64,000 nt of DNA. Source: an uncultured Lachnospiraceae bacterium (lineage in GTDB: Bacteria; Bacillota; Clostridia; Lachnospirales; Lachnospiraceae). Both the position numbers and the translations under genes were made by a program. Positions 1-9,681 of this stretch are shown in pieces. Location of the stretch: contig CAMUAR010000014.1 of assembly GCA_947086895.1 (NCBI GenBank), forward strand, positions 1 to 64,000, read 5' to 3'. The notes below the pieces were generated by a model, which saw only the letters and a list, made by a program, of their open reading frames with translations, was not told the DNA's origin and searched no databases. The first letter of the stretch is position 1. Each line of letters opens with the position of its first letter.

Positions 1-155
1 GAACTGTGTGCATCCCTCGGAGAGTACCATGTCGGAACGATATGGTATAATATCGGCAGATATTATACCCGCGCCGATTCGCGTCCGACTGAAGGGAGAG
101 CATCTTCTTTTGCGAATCATGCGCATTTCATAAATACCATGTTTGAAAAACGAAG
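1..155 (+). repeat. Dispersed palindromic repeat, copy 1 (partial)
   Basis: A perfect 11-bp stem GGTATAATATC with a GGCA loop lies at 44-69. It is followed by a spacer (cgcgccgattcgcg ... gcgaatcatgcgca ... accatgtttgaaaaac) that matches the spacers of the copies at 34318-34456 and 62866-63003. The sequence before the hairpin (gcatccctcggagagtaccatg) matches the end of the spacer in copy 2, so another unit extends left of the window. On the right, homology stops at about 155, where a second hairpin would be expected, so that hairpin has been lost. The copy sits directly upstream of cysS. It is non-coding; function unknown. Confidence 0.8.
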
Positions 156-206
156 ATAATAGAAAACGATAAATAAATTATATAGATAGAGATGGAGGCT
201 GATATT

Positions 207-1664
207 ATGGAGGATAAATTGAATTTATATAATACTCTGACAAAGCGTGTAGAGCGTTTTGTTCCAAATGTACCAGGGAAAGTTAAAATGTATACATGCG
301 GTCCAACAGTGTATCATTTTGCACATATTGGAAACTTAAGAAGCTATATTATGGAAGATGTGTTGGAAAAATTTCTGCGTTTTTCGGATTATCAGGTAAA
401 GCGGGTAATGAATATTACGGATGTTGGGCATCTTTCCAGCGATGCAGATACCGGCGAAGATAAAATGTTAAAGGGCGCAAAGCGGGAGCATAAAACAGTA
501 ATGGAAATTGCAAAATTTTATACAGATGCTTTTTTCCGCGATTGTGAAATGTTAAATATTCGAAAGCCGGATGTTGTGGAGCCTGCGACGGGCTGTATTG
601 CGGATTTTATCCATATGATTAAAGTGCTGATAGAAAAAGGCTATGCTTATGAAGCAGGCGGGAATATCTATTTTGACACTTCAAAACTTGACGAATATTA
701 TGTGCTGTCCAACCAGGATGCAGAAGAGCTTGCGGTCGGCGTGCGCGAGGGCGTTGAGGAAGATGGGAACAAGCGAAACAAGACGGATTTTGTTCTCTGG
801 TTTACAAAGTCAAAATTTGAAGATCAGGAATTGAAATGGGAAAGCCCGTGGGGGGTCGGTTATCCGGGCTGGCATATTGAATGTTCCGCGATCAGCATAA
901 AGCATCTTGGGGAGCAGCTTGATCTCCACTGCGGAGGTATTGACAATGCCTTTCCGCACCACACCAATGAGATTGCGCAGAGCGAAGCGTACTTAGGGCA
1001 TAAATGGTGCAATTACTGGTTTCATATTCTGCATTTAAATGATTCCAACGGAAAAATGGCCAAATCAAAAGGAGAATTTTTAACGGTTTCCCTTTTGCTC
1101 GAAAAGGGCTATAATCCGCTTGTCTATCGGATGTTCTGCCTTCAGTCGCACTACCGCAAGCCGTTGATGTTCAGCTTTGAAGCGCTGGATAATGTAGCAG
1201 CGTCATACAATAAGCTTGTGGCGAAAATCTCCTCTTTTTTGGATGCTGGAGTGTGCGCTGTCGAGGAGAAAAAACTTGCAGATTTCCGGGAAGCATTTTT
1301 TGCTGCGCTCAACAATGATTTAAATACTTCTTCTGGACTGACGGTACTTTACGATGTGCTGAAAGCGGATGTGAACGAGGCGACAAAACTTGCGGCAATA
1401 AAAGAATTTGATAAAGTTCTTTCGCTTGGACTGCTTGCGGAAGCAGCGAAATATAAAGAAGAACTTGCCGCGAAAAGCGCGGATGCGGCGGCGGAGCGCA
1501 TGGATGCAGAGCTTACCGCATGGATTATGAAAAAAATCGAAGAGCGCAAAACTGCAAAAAAGAATAAGGATTTTGCGGCGGCGGATGCGATTCGCAAGGA
1601 GCTTGCCGAAAAAGGTATTGTTTTAAAGGATACAAGGGAAGGTACAATTTGGGAACTTGCGTAG
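207..1664 (+). CDS. cysS: Cysteinyl-tRNA synthetase
   Basis: Class I aminoacyl-tRNA synthetase that charges tRNA-Cys with cysteine in the cytoplasm. The sequence shows the zinc-ligand region TCGPT (C31), the HIGN signature at about residues 40-43, the WHIECS and [12 protein letters not shown] zinc and active-site segments, and the KMAKSKG form of the KMSKS loop. The C-terminal helical domain is lysine- and alanine-rich, as usual. The product is 485 aa, normal for the family. An in-frame ATG at 192 is part of the ribosome site itself (atGGAGG, 194-198). The ATG at 207, 8 nt downstream of GGAGG, is the better start. The gene appears monocistronic, with a palindromic repeat upstream and an AT-rich accessory island downstream. 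Confidence 0.97.
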   Translation: MEDKLNLYNTLTKRVERFVPNVPGKVKMYTCGPTVYHFAHIGNLRSYIMEDVLEKFLRFSDYQVKRVMNITDVGHLSSDADTGEDKMLKGAKREHKTVMEIAKFYTDAFFRDCEMLNIRKPDVVEPATGCIADFIHMIKVLIEKGYAYEAGGNIYFDTSKLDEYYVLSNQDAEELAVGVREGVEEDGNKRNKTDFVLWFTKSKFEDQELKWESPWGVGYPGWHIECSAISIKHLGEQLDLHCGGIDNAFPHHTNEIAQSEAYLGHKWCNYWFHILHLNDSNGKMAKSKGEFLTVSLLLEKGYNPLVYRMFCLQSHYRKPLMFSFEALDNVAASYNKLVAKISSFLDAGVCAVEEKKLADFREAFFAALNNDLNTSSGLTVLYDVLKADVNEATKLAAIKEFDKVLSLGLLAEAAKYKEELAAKSADAAAERMDAELTAWIMKKIEERKTAKKNKDFAAADAIRKELAEKGIVLKDTREGTIWELA

Positions 1665-2125
1665 GGAAAATTGTGTGAGAAATGAACGTGATTGCTTATT
1701 TTTCTCATATAAATAAGAGGTAATGTTTTTGAGGTTAGTTAAGGTAATAGGCTACTACAAAAGTCTTGAGGAACCAATGCTACAACAAATTTTGTACACG
1801 ATTTTTAAAAATATAGAAATTTTTTTAGAATCAAAGGGATTGATAAAGATTATAGGGAAGGTTAGTATTGATTAAACGCCTAAGTTGTAAAAAAGATTGT
1901 TTATACAAAAATAAAATTGTGTATTTGAAGTTGCACTTATTTGTGTTTCAAAGGGCGTATTACACACATAAAATATAATCAGGAAGTTAAAAAATTACTC
2001 ATCTCATCATGATTTGTAGTATATCAAGTTTCCTAATAAAAAATTATCAAAGAAAAAATACACTCAGGTAAATTATTTTTATTGTGTTTTATGCCTTGAA
2101 CGAAATGAAGGGAATAGATGTAAAA
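1665..2125. other. AT-rich intergenic stretch, no supported gene
   Basis: This stretch marks a sharp change to AT-rich DNA after cysS. It contains a 50-codon open frame (1723-1875) with a badly spaced ribosome site, which I do not accept as a gene. A weak dyad (TGAGAAA ... TTTCTCA, about 1674-1706) just after cysS could be a poor terminator. No promoter or RNA gene is clear. Confidence 0.5.
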
Positions 2126-2626
2126 ATGGACTGTAAAGATATTTTAAATCTTATAGCGATTATAGTGATTCCTATAGTTGCTGTTTTGATTGGGCAGTGG
2201 ATACAAAACCGTTCTGAAAAACGGAAAGACAAAATGCAGATTTTTAAAACATTAATGACTTCGCGTATATATGGAGGAACAGTTGATAGCATTCATGCAT
2301 TTAATCTTATTGATATTATTTTTGTAAATGACAAAGCTGTTCGTACTGCATGGAAAAATCTTTTTGACGCATATTCTTCAACTGAACAATCAGATTTAAT
2401 AGCAAATAGAAGAAAGGTTTTAATGTATAAGCTTTTAGAGGAAATGGCAAAAAGTCTGGGGTATAAAGAGCAAATTACTTGGGAAAATATTCAAAACCCA
2501 TACGTTCCGCAGTGGATAGTAGATAGTTGGAATATTCAAGCTAAAGCTCAAAGAGATTATATAAATTTATTAAATGAAATTAATAAATTCGTTCCTGCAC
2601 AAACACAAAAGGAGGATAAAAAATAA
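2126..2626 (+). CDS. DUF6680-like single-pass membrane protein
   Basis: A 166-aa product when started at ATG 2126. An alternative GTG at 2084 has no ribosome site, whereas AAGGGA lies about 12 nt before 2126. The N-terminus has one hydrophobic segment (about residues 6-23, LNLIAIIVIPIVAVLIGQW). Then comes a charged stretch and a soluble helical domain with the pattern KMQIFKTLMTSR ... AFNLIDIIF ... AWKNLFDAY ... LLEEMAKSLGY. I recognise this as resembling DUF6680 proteins (KMEIF-LMATR-HV-ALN-IDIEF-AWK); that is memory of the family, not a search. Function unknown. It is the first gene of an AT-rich island between cysS and the MATE gene, which suggests acquisition by transfer. Confidence 0.7.
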   Translation: MDCKDILNLIAIIVIPIVAVLIGQWIQNRSEKRKDKMQIFKTLMTSRIYGGTVDSIHAFNLIDIIFVNDKAVRTAWKNLFDAYSSTEQSDLIANRRKVLMYKLLEEMAKSLGYKEQITWENIQNPYVPQWIVDSWNIQAKAQRDYINLLNEINKFVPAQTQKEDKK

Positions 2627-2961
2627 ATATAATATAGTTTGTGTGTTGTAAAATATGTAAAAGAAAAATTTTTGGTAGATATTGGGTTAGGAAATAAAAA
2701 TAACACCGGAAGAAATATAGGTTATGTTATCTTTTGCAAGGAAATTTTATGAAGATTATATGTGCTTGTCTAAAGTGGCTTTGAGTGTGTAATATAATGG
2801 TGAAGAAATTTTATATCTTAGGAAGTATAAAACTAATAGTACAATCAATTTTTATAAAAATTCATAATATTTGTGTGTTAAAAGAATTAAAGTTTCAGTT
2901 TGTTTAAGTCTAAAAATCTCAAGGAAACATATAATTTGAATGAACAGATTGGAGATTAAGT
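2627..2961. other. AT-rich intergenic stretch
   Basis: No intact frame, convincing promoter or hairpin was found. The only clear signal is the ribosome site (ttGGAGatt, about 2951-2954) that serves the gene starting at 2962. Confidence 0.4.
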
Positions 2962-4053
2962 ATGTCGCAATTTAAAGAAGATGAAGTTGCTCTTGGCGAG
3001 GACAGTGAGTTGATTAGATCACAAGCTGAAAAGCTTACGGAACAGCCAAAGGGGAAATTATTATATATTAAGAACGGTCAAGAGGATGTTGATTTCACAA
3101 ACATTCTTGCACAGTTAATCCAATATGTGAATATAGGACATGTACTGGCTCATGTTGATAAAGTTAAACAGTATGTTGTTCAGATTCCATTGCAATACCA
3201 AAAAGCACTGGATGAAGGCATTTACTTTATCAATCAAAATCAAAAGACTGGTGTAATGTGGCCTTCTCTTATGGAAATTAAGGAGAGTGGACGTTGGGGT
3301 TTTGTTGATAATCTTCCTATTGTCAAACAGGAACTTGATCGTGGAAATCCTATGCGAGATATTTCTATGAATTTCTATAACCTTACACTACAAAAGCAAT
3401 TAGCATCTATTGCTGATGCTGTAGAGAGAACATACAAGACTGTTGAAAGAATCGAACATGGTCAGATGGATGATAGAGTAGCATTATTGTATTCTGGCAG
3501 AGAGCAGATACAACTTGCCATGACGCTCAAAGATTCAGATTCAAGGAAACAAGCCATAGCATTGGGACGACAGAGGTTAATAGATGCGAAGAATCAGATA
3601 GGGATGACCCTCAAACGTCGAATTGAGGAATTTGAGCCTATACCTAAGGGATGGTTTGTACAGCGATGGCATGCATGTCGGCATAAAGGAATATTCGATC
3701 AACGTGACGATGAGTTTCAAGAGATGCAGGACTATTATGAACTTTATCTTCAGGCAACAAAATTGTTGGCAACATCATATATCGCAGTGGATGAGATTGA
3801 TGCTGCTAATAAAGTATATGAAGAAAGTATCAATTTCGTAAAAACGATCCAATTTAGAAATGCTGAAACAATTAAGTTTATTCATAAGCCCTTGGAGATT
3901 CAAGATCTATTTGTGTATCATCCAGATACTTATATTAAAGCTGAACAGGAAAATGCAAAGGAGGATGCAAAAAAATTTGATTATATGATTATTGAAGCAA
4001 CTGGCGAAGAACTGTTGGAGGTGTTTAGAGATGGCTGTAAAATTTCAAAATAA
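2962..4053 (+). CDS. Unrecognised 363-aa soluble protein of the AT-rich island
   Basis: I do not recognise this protein. It has no signal peptide or membrane segment, is rich in charged residues and glutamine, and is probably largely helical. Its middle (about residues 135-215) looks heptad-like and may form a coiled coil (LQKQLASIADAVERTYKTVERIEH). It contains single WPSLMEI and GWFVQRWHACRHKG motifs. The start is supported by GGAG 8 nt upstream of ATG 2962. Its 3' end overlaps a small downstream gene (4031-4204) by 23 bp, so the two are probably translationally coupled. Low GC relative to cysS and the MATE gene suggests foreign origin. A role in defence or as a mobile-island accessory protein is possible, but nothing in the sequence proves it. 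Confidence 0.75.
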   Translation: MSQFKEDEVALGEDSELIRSQAEKLTEQPKGKLLYIKNGQEDVDFTNILAQLIQYVNIGHVLAHVDKVKQYVVQIPLQYQKALDEGIYFINQNQKTGVMWPSLMEIKESGRWGFVDNLPIVKQELDRGNPMRDISMNFYNLTLQKQLASIADAVERTYKTVERIEHGQMDDRVALLYSGREQIQLAMTLKDSDSRKQAIALGRQRLIDAKNQIGMTLKRRIEEFEPIPKGWFVQRWHACRHKGIFDQRDDEFQEMQDYYELYLQATKLLATSYIAVDEIDAANKVYEESINFVKTIQFRNAETIKFIHKPLEIQDLFVYHPDTYIKAEQENAKEDAKKFDYMIIEATGEELLEVFRDGCKISK

Positions 4054-4204
4054 AAAACTGAACAAGAAAGATCATGCAAAAGTCGATAGGGATGCTGGAA
4101 TTGTTAGAGGATTTGTCAAATATGAAGTATTGCATTCGGTTATCAAGAGAGTTCCTTGGAAAAAAGTAAGTGGAAGCATAAGAAAGATTATCTTCAAAAT
4201 TTGA
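4031..4204 (+). CDS. Small basic protein overlapping the upstream gene
   Basis: A 57-aa lysine-rich product (MAVKFQNKKLNKKDHAKVDR...). The strong ribosome site GGAGGTG (4017-4023) lies inside the upstream coding sequence and is spaced 7 nt from ATG 4031. The gene overlaps the last 23 bp of the 363-aa gene in another frame, a typical sign of translational coupling. No known family was recognised. The basic character would suit binding of nucleic acid or of the acidic upstream product, but this is inference. It is missed if one takes the longer in-frame start at 3992, which has no ribosome site. Confidence 0.6.
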   Translation: MAVKFQNKKLNKKDHAKVDRDAGIVRGFVKYEVLHSVIKRVPWKKVSGSIRKIIFKI

Positions 4205-5485
4205 AAGTTATTTAATAAGATATTTTTGATTATAATAAAATATATCTAAGCAATAATAAAAACGGTCTTTTATTTCGTAATAGTATATACAAAATTATTA
4301 AGAAAAGGCATAAAACATATTATGAAAGATATAAAATTTTATATTATATTGTTTATCAATGAATCGTATTTGTGGTTTTAGTAAAATTTAAATCTGAAAT
4401 TTTAAGTATATATAGAATCAAGTTTAAATAGAAGATCGTAAACTTAGTTGGTCTGAAAGAGAAGTCTTTGTATATTAACTAGAGATGAAGATTAAAAGTT
4501 TTTGAGAAGTAAAGAGTTTTTGAGGAAGACTATCAAAGTATATACAGATATTTAGACATAGGCAAGGTGAAATACTCTGCAAAAGTAGTTCATAATCAAT
4601 GAAAAATTGGTTCATTAAAACTCAAACACAGATTGTGGCAAGTGGCTTCAACTTATTCTAATCTACCTAATTATAGCTTAAAATTAAAAATTGATGATCA
4701 AAGTACTATGTTTAGGATATTAATAGAAAGTTCTAAAAGAAAACAAATATTTGAGAAAAGAAATAAGATTTTTCAGACCAAATTTTGCAAATTTTATTTA
4801 TTAAACTTTATTTAGGATTACTTTTACTAGGTAGAAGATTGAGGATTGTTGTTTCTGAAAGTACATTCTGTAATTTAGTCTATAAATATATTGCAAATTG
4901 CGTTCACGAACATCTAAGAATTGATGTTATTATTTCTATACCCGAAAAGGTTTCCTAACCATATATCTATAAAAATATGTATTATTTTGGGTTAAAACTT
5001 AATTCTTCACTATTATGAGATAAATTTATGGTAGTGGCGAAATAGTATAACTAGGACTTGAAAGAACCGGAATATTCTCGTGATGATATGATACTGATTC
5101 AAAGAAGATATAAAATAGTTGTAGTAGAAGAAAATTCTGAAGATAATTATTGTGAGTTTATTATATAACAAAGAAATTTATTAATTTACTATAATCTAGA
5201 AGGCGAAAAATATTTTAATAGCTTAGCATCTCAATATAAATTATTATTTGAAAAATGGTCAAAGGCGGCAAGGATTTTCCTTGCCGCAATAGCTGTAAAT
5301 CAAATCAATATTTATAATCCTTGTTATTCAGCGAAAATATTTATTGTAATTTGTAGTTATTTAAGTTAAAAATAATTATTTTATGATTTTAAGCAAAAGT
5401 AAATTTAATATTTGATTATCGTTTTTAAATTATTTTTAATAAATATGGTTTGGAAAGTTATCTAGTTACAAGTTTATCATTAAAT
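4205..5485. other. Gene-free, very AT-rich 1.3 kb, probably decayed DNA
   Basis: No frame here has both a credible ribosome site and protein-like composition. Short open pieces, for example the frame through about 5074-5168 reading DDMILIQRRYKIVVVEENSEDN, look like remnants of degraded genes. One strong hairpin occurs at 5265-5287. The composition matches the two upstream island genes, so this is probably the eroded end of the same acquired island. Confidence 0.5.
5265..5287. terminator. Perfect 10-bp hairpin, terminator-like
   Basis: The arms GCGGCAAGGA and TCCTTGCCGC are separated by TTT. It is GC-rich and isolated in AT-rich DNA, between the island and the convergent MATE gene. No long T-tract follows on either strand, so terminator function is likely but not certain. 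Confidence 0.5.
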
Positions 5486-6850
5486 TTATATTGATGCAGG
5501 TTTGTCTTCTTTGCCAAAATATTTTCGGTATGTTAAAATAAACAGCAGAACAGCAAGAGCTGCCGACAGGTAGTCTGCAATTGGCTGCGCCGCCGCGAGC
5601 ATCCTTGCGGAATCGAAAATTTTGCTGAACAGCAGCAGTGTCGGAAGGTAGATTAATCCTTGTCTGCTGATGGACAAAATAAGTGCAGGAAGTGCTGCGC
5701 CGGTGGACTGAATCGCGTTGATAAATACAAACAAAATTCCCATAATCGGTCCAGAATAAATATAAATGCGCGCAAAGGACATTCCGTAGTCGAAAGCATT
5801 GTCATTATCAAGGAACGCACGAACAAGCGGTCCTGCTCCGCAATAGCAGATTACGGTCATAACAAGGCTTAGCCCTAAAGCAAGGCAGATCGAGAATTTC
5901 AGCACAGCAGTATAGCGCGCTTTATTTCTCGCGCCAAAGCAGTATCCAAGCAGCGGCTGAATCCCGCTTCCAAGCCCGATTAAAAGCATAACGACAATCA
6001 TATTGACTTTCATTGCCACGCCAAGTCCAGCTACCGCCATATCACCGTGATGCTGCATAATCCGATTGACGATAATATTGGAAGTGCTCATTAAAATGCT
6101 GTTTAGAGAAGCAGGAATACCAATCGCCAAAATTCCGGCAGCGATTCCGCTTTTTGCAAGATAATGTTTTGGATGAATCGAGAGCAGTGTGTTTTTGGAC
6201 AGCAGATGACGAATGTAAAATAAAGCTGCTAACACATTGCCGATCACGGTTGCAATCGCGGCTCCGGCGACATTCCATCCAAAGCCCAGAATCATAATTG
6301 GGTCGAGGATAATATTTGCCAGATTGCCGATAATCATGCCAAGCATTGCAATTTTGGCGTTGCCTTCCGAGCGGATAATATTGCTGAAACTGTTTCCGAC
6401 AATTAAAAATGGTATAGCAGCAGCTACAATATTTAAGTATTGCGAAGTGTAGCCAAGCGTTTCATCACTTGCACCGATTGCGCGGCTGACAGGCGTCGCA
6501 AAAATCCATATAATTGCCATGGCGATTACGCCGATGGTAAGTCCAGTCCAAAAGCAAAAAGAAGAGGCGTTTTTTGCTTTTTTTGAGTTCCCTTCTCCAA
6601 GCATTCTTGAAATCAGGGAAGTGCCGCCAATACCAAACAGCATTCCGACTGCCATAAATAAAAGAAATGCCGGAGTAGCGACCGAGACCGCAGCAACCAT
6701 GTAGGCGTTCTTTGTCTGACCGATAAAAAAAGTGTCAGCAAGATTATATACAAGAACCATAATCATGCTGATAATCGATGGAATTGCATTGTTGATTACG
6801 GCTTTGGGAACCGGGGCATCCCGAAATATTTCAGTTGTTTTGTCTTTCAT
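5486..6850 (-). CDS. MATE family multidrug/Na+ antiporter
   Basis: A 454-aa inner-membrane exporter with about twelve hydrophobic segments in two homologous halves. MatE hallmarks include the N-terminal PSIISMIMVLVYNLADTFFIGQ stretch (broken here into its two parts PSIISMIMVL and YNLADTFFIG) and GIGGTSLISRMLGEGN. MATE proteins export cationic drugs or metabolites in exchange for Na+ or H+. The start ATG 6850 has AAGGAAG upstream. A sigma-A promoter (6928-6956) lies in the gap to the sensor kinase gene, which ends at 7009, so the gene is probably its own transcription unit. The closest subfamily is the clostridial MepA-like group, by overall appearance. Confidence 0.93.
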   Translation of the reverse strand: MKDKTTEIFRDAPVPKAVINNAIPSIISMIMVLVYNLADTFFIGQTKNAYMVAAVSVATPAFLLFMAVGMLFGIGGTSLISRMLGEGNSKKAKNASSFCFWTGLTIGVIAMAIIWIFATPVSRAIGASDETLGYTSQYLNIVAAAIPFLIVGNSFSNIIRSEGNAKIAMLGMIIGNLANIILDPIMILGFGWNVAGAAIATVIGNVLAALFYIRHLLSKNTLLSIHPKHYLAKSGIAAGILAIGIPASLNSILMSTSNIIVNRIMQHHGDMAVAGLGVAMKVNMIVVMLLIGLGSGIQPLLGYCFGARNKARYTAVLKFSICLALGLSLVMTVICYCGAGPLVRAFLDNDNAFDYGMSFARIYIYSGPIMGILFVFINAIQSTGAALPALILSISRQGLIYLPTLLLFSKIFDSARMLAAAQPIADYLSAALAVLLFILTYRKYFGKEDKPASI

Positions 6851-6927
6851 AAAAATCTTCCTTTCTGCTTGCTTTTTGTACTTTTTCTTAGGTAAAATAT
6901 AGTATCGTGTTTGTCCAGACTTGTTTT

Positions 6928-6956
6928 ATATTAAGCGGAACGGACAAAAAAGTCAA
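6928..6956 (-). promoter_or_regulatory. Sigma-A promoter for the MATE gene
   Basis: Read on the minus strand: TTGACT (6951-6956), a 17-nt spacer, then TAATAT (6928-6933). It lies about 80 nt upstream of the MATE start codon. Confidence 0.6.
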
Positions 6957-7008
6957 CAGAAATATTGGTAAGGAAAGACAAAAATAATAGGTTTATTTTA
7001 TTGGCAGA

Positions 7009-8241
7009 CTAGATCCTGTTAAAAACAACAGTTACTGCAATGACTTCACCGTCAATCTCTGCAAAAATTTCACCGTTCATTTTGTGTATAAGCTGTCTGC
7101 AAATATATAAACCAAGTCCGCTTCCGCGGCTGTTTTTTGAATTTGCACCGCGCCAGAAGCTTTCAAAAATATGCGGCAGTTCCGCTTGGTCAAGCGTGCA
7201 TCCGCCGTTTTTTACCGTGATCAGCACTCCGCTTTCTTCCTCTGGAAACAGAAGTTCCACACGTTTTCCATCGCCGTATTTCAGGGCATTTTCAACGATA
7301 TTTTGCAGTACTTCAACACTGCGGTTTAAGTCTCCAAAAAGCAGGCAGTTTTTATATTCGCCGACAACAAATTCCATTTTTATAAGAGCGAGCTTTTCCT
7401 TGTAGTATACGGTGATACTTTGAATTAAATCAGAGAGATAAAATTCGGTGTTTGTGACGTCAAGACTTAAAAAATCCTCTTTTGACGCTGTGATAATCTG
7501 TGTGATATAGCTCTCGATTTCATCGGCGTTTTTATTGATATTTTCAGCGATTTCCCGCTGTTTTTCCGTATCAGAATAAAGATTTTTTGACAGTGCTTTC
7601 GAGTATAGTTTTATTGCAGAAAGCGGTGTTTTTATATCGTGGGACAAAGATAAAAGCAATGTTTTCTTTTCCTTTTGCAACTCTAGTTCCCGCTGTTTTT
7701 GCTGTTCGATATTTTCGCGCAGCAGATCAATTCCCCAGAAAAATTTTCCAAAAAAGCGGCTTTTATTTTCTTTGAGCGGCGAGGTGAGATTACCCTTGGA
7801 AAGTTCATAAGGAACATTGATTAAACGCTCAAACGGGCGCAGAATTTTTTTCCGTATATAAAATAAAACAAGGAAAACCGCCAAAGTCATTATTGTTAAA
7901 ATAATATTTACGGTAATGATAACCGGTATATTTCCAAAATTATTGTTCGTGATATAGTCAAAGCGGTACAGCGTGCCGTCAATTATGCGAATGGAATAAT
8001 CGCTGTCAGAATCATAAAAGCTGTCGCTAAATTTCTCAATATGATAAACGTATTTATATAATGATAAATCAATGCTTTCCAATCCGTGTTCTTCAATTTG
8101 CAGCATAATTCGATTGATTTCAACACGATATGGTCTGCCGTTTTTCGATGATTTTAAATAATGTAAAGAAAAATTCGCCGCGATAAAAATAACAATAACA
8201 AGCAAGGTAACTGCTGTTAAGATTTTTTTCCAAGCCTTCAT
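7009..8241 (-). CDS. Membrane sensor histidine kinase
   Basis: A 410-aa product. TM1 is at about residues 6-25, followed by an extracytoplasmic loop of about 75 aa and TM2 (IPVIITVNIILTIMTLAVFL). HAMP linker, HisKA with the SHDIKTP phospho-acceptor box (His about 201), N box NIVENALKYGDG and G box GSGLGLYI follow. The start is placed at ATG 8241 because it overlaps the TGA of the response regulator as ATGA. The longer in-frame start at 8265 lies inside the regulator. It is the last gene of the permease-ATPase-regulator-kinase operon. The loop is longer than in intramembrane-sensing BceS kinases, so direct ligand sensing is possible. It is expected to phosphorylate the adjacent regulator. Confidence 0.93.
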   Translation of the reverse strand: MKAWKKILTAVTLLVIVIFIAANFSLHYLKSSKNGRPYRVEINRIMLQIEEHGLESIDLSLYKYVYHIEKFSDSFYDSDSDYSIRIIDGTLYRFDYITNNNFGNIPVIITVNIILTIMTLAVFLVLFYIRKKILRPFERLINVPYELSKGNLTSPLKENKSRFFGKFFWGIDLLRENIEQQKQRELELQKEKKTLLLSLSHDIKTPLSAIKLYSKALSKNLYSDTEKQREIAENINKNADEIESYITQIITASKEDFLSLDVTNTEFYLSDLIQSITVYYKEKLALIKMEFVVGEYKNCLLFGDLNRSVEVLQNIVENALKYGDGKRVELLFPEEESGVLITVKNGGCTLDQAELPHIFESFWRGANSKNSRGSGLGLYICRQLIHKMNGEIFAEIDGEVIAVTVVFNRI

Positions 8242-8900
8242 AAATATTGATACCCCACACCCCATGCTGTTAAGATTTTCTGTGGATTTTTTGGGTTTTC
8301 CTCAATTTTTTGTCTTAACCATTTAATGTGAACGGTAAGTGTCTGCGGTTCAGAAAAACTGTCGCTGCCCCAGATTGTGTTAAAGATGTATTCTTTGGAG
8401 AGAACCCTGCCTTTGTTTTCAATCAGCAGCATCAGCAAGTCAAATTCCTTTGCTGTCAATTCAAGCGGAATATTATTTTTATATGCGATTCGATTGATTT
8501 TATTGATTCGTATATCTTCGTCGTTCAATTCGTCAAGCAGGTATCTGCGTTTAAAAATACCGCTGATTTTTGCAAGCATAATATCGATATCATAAGGTTT
8601 TTCTATATAGTCGTCAGCACCCAGATTAAGTCCTGTCAGCTTGTCATCTTTTTCTGTTTTTGCACTTACAATAAGAATTGGAGTATTGCTCTGCATACGT
8701 ATTTTTTTGCATACCGAAAAGCCGTCGGCACCCGGCAGCATAATATCGAGCACAACAAGCCTTGCGCCGTATTTTTCATACAGCAGCAAGGCTTTTTCAG
8801 CAGTATCTGCAATGGATACTGTATAATTTTCTGTCTGGAGAAAATCGCACAGCAGTTTTGCTAATTCCTTATTATCTTCCACAATTAAAATATCGATCAA
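8238..8900 (-). CDS. OmpR-family response regulator
   Basis: A 220-aa DNA-binding regulator. The REC domain has the acidic pair E8/D9, phospho-acceptor D52 in VVLDIMLPG and conserved K in IEKPYD. It is followed by a winged-helix output domain (LTAKEFDLLMLL ... VHIKWLRQKIE). It overlaps the kinase start by 4 bp and begins 4 bp after the ATPase gene ends, so the four genes form one tight operon. It probably controls the upstream operon promoter, where a 15-bp palindrome (12228-12242) is a candidate site. Confidence 0.95.
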   Translation of the reverse strand: MIDILIVEDNKELAKLLCDFLQTENYTVSIADTAEKALLLYEKYGARLVVLDIMLPGADGFSVCKKIRMQSNTPILIVSAKTEKDDKLTGLNLGADDYIEKPYDIDIMLAKISGIFKRRYLLDELNDEDIRINKINRIAYKNNIPLELTAKEFDLLMLLIENKGRVLSKEYIFNTIWGSDSFSEPQTLTVHIKWLRQKIEENPKNPQKILTAWGVGYQYL

Positions 8901-8904
8901 ATTG

Positions 8905-9669
8905 TCACCAACCCATTTCCATAAGCCAGCCGTTCAGCGCGCGCTCCCGGTCGTGCAGTTTAGATTTATTGTACTTGTCTAAATTATATTCCCCTTTTAT
9001 ATTGCCGTCAACAATATATAGAATTCTTGTACATTTTGCCGCTACCTTTACATCGTGAGTGACAAGCATAATTGTGGTTCCATCAGCATTTAGATTATTT
9101 AGTTCCTCCATAACTTCATCGGAGGAGGAGCGATTCAGCGCGCCAGTAGGTTCGTCGGCAAATATCATCTTCGGCTTATTTATCATACTTCTGCAAATAC
9201 ATGCGCGCTGTAACTGCCCTCCTGAAACTTCGTTAATATCATTGTCCGCAATATCAATAATGCCAAGTTTTCTCATCAATGCGCAGCCTCTCTCTGTCGT
9301 TTCCCGGCGCGATTCCCTGATTTTATCAGACTGACATGCCGGAAGAATAATATTGTCAAGCACCGATAAATTTTTTAACATATACATCTGCTGAAAAATA
9401 AATCCCATTTCATTTAAACGGAGATTTGCAAGTTCATTTAGGTTCATACAAGTGATGTCTTTTCCGCAAAATTTTACTTCTCCAGCGGTGATGCAGTCCA
9501 TTCCTGAAACAGCATATAACAGTGTGGATTTTCCAGAACCTGACGGTCCCATAACAGCGATCATTTCGCCTTCGTCAACATGAAAATTTACATTTTTAAG
9601 AACGTTATTCTGGCGTTTATTTATCACATAAGTTTTGCAAAGATCTTTTACATCTAATATCGTTGTCAT
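8905..9669 (-). CDS. ABC transporter ATPase, MacB/BceA type
   Basis: A 254-aa cytoplasmic ATPase of the lipoprotein/antimicrobial-peptide (MacB, BceA, SalX) class. Walker A is GPSGSGKST (41-49), then a Q-loop (FIFQQMYMLKNLSV), signature VSGGQLQRA and Walker B MIFADEPTGAL. An ATG at 9681 forms part of the ribosome site (atGGAG). The start at 9669 is correctly spaced. It pairs with the FtsX-type permease upstream in the same operon. Such pairs usually release peptide antibiotics from the membrane or act as sensors for the linked two-component system. That role is by analogy. Confidence 0.94.
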   Translation of the reverse strand: MTTILDVKDLCKTYVINKRQNNVLKNVNFHVDEGEMIAVMGPSGSGKSTLLYAVSGMDCITAGEVKFCGKDITCMNLNELANLRLNEMGFIFQQMYMLKNLSVLDNIILPACQSDKIRESRRETTERGCALMRKLGIIDIADNDINEVSGGQLQRACICRSMINKPKMIFADEPTGALNRSSSDEVMEELNNLNADGTTIMLVTHDVKVAAKCTRILYIVDGNIKGEYNLDKYNKSKLHDRERALNGWLMEMGW

Positions 9670-9681
9670 AATAATCTCCAT

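Noticed and set aside
1723..1875. 50-codon frame after cysS (MFLRLVKVIGYYKSLEEP...)
   Set aside because: The GAGG is only 2 nt from the ATG, and such a frame is not unlikely in AT-rich DNA. Kept only as a remote possibility.
4633..4815. 60-codon frame in the AT-rich island
   Set aside because: No ribosome site; A/T-driven composition (Lys, Ile, Phe) and no recognisable motif; likely chance.
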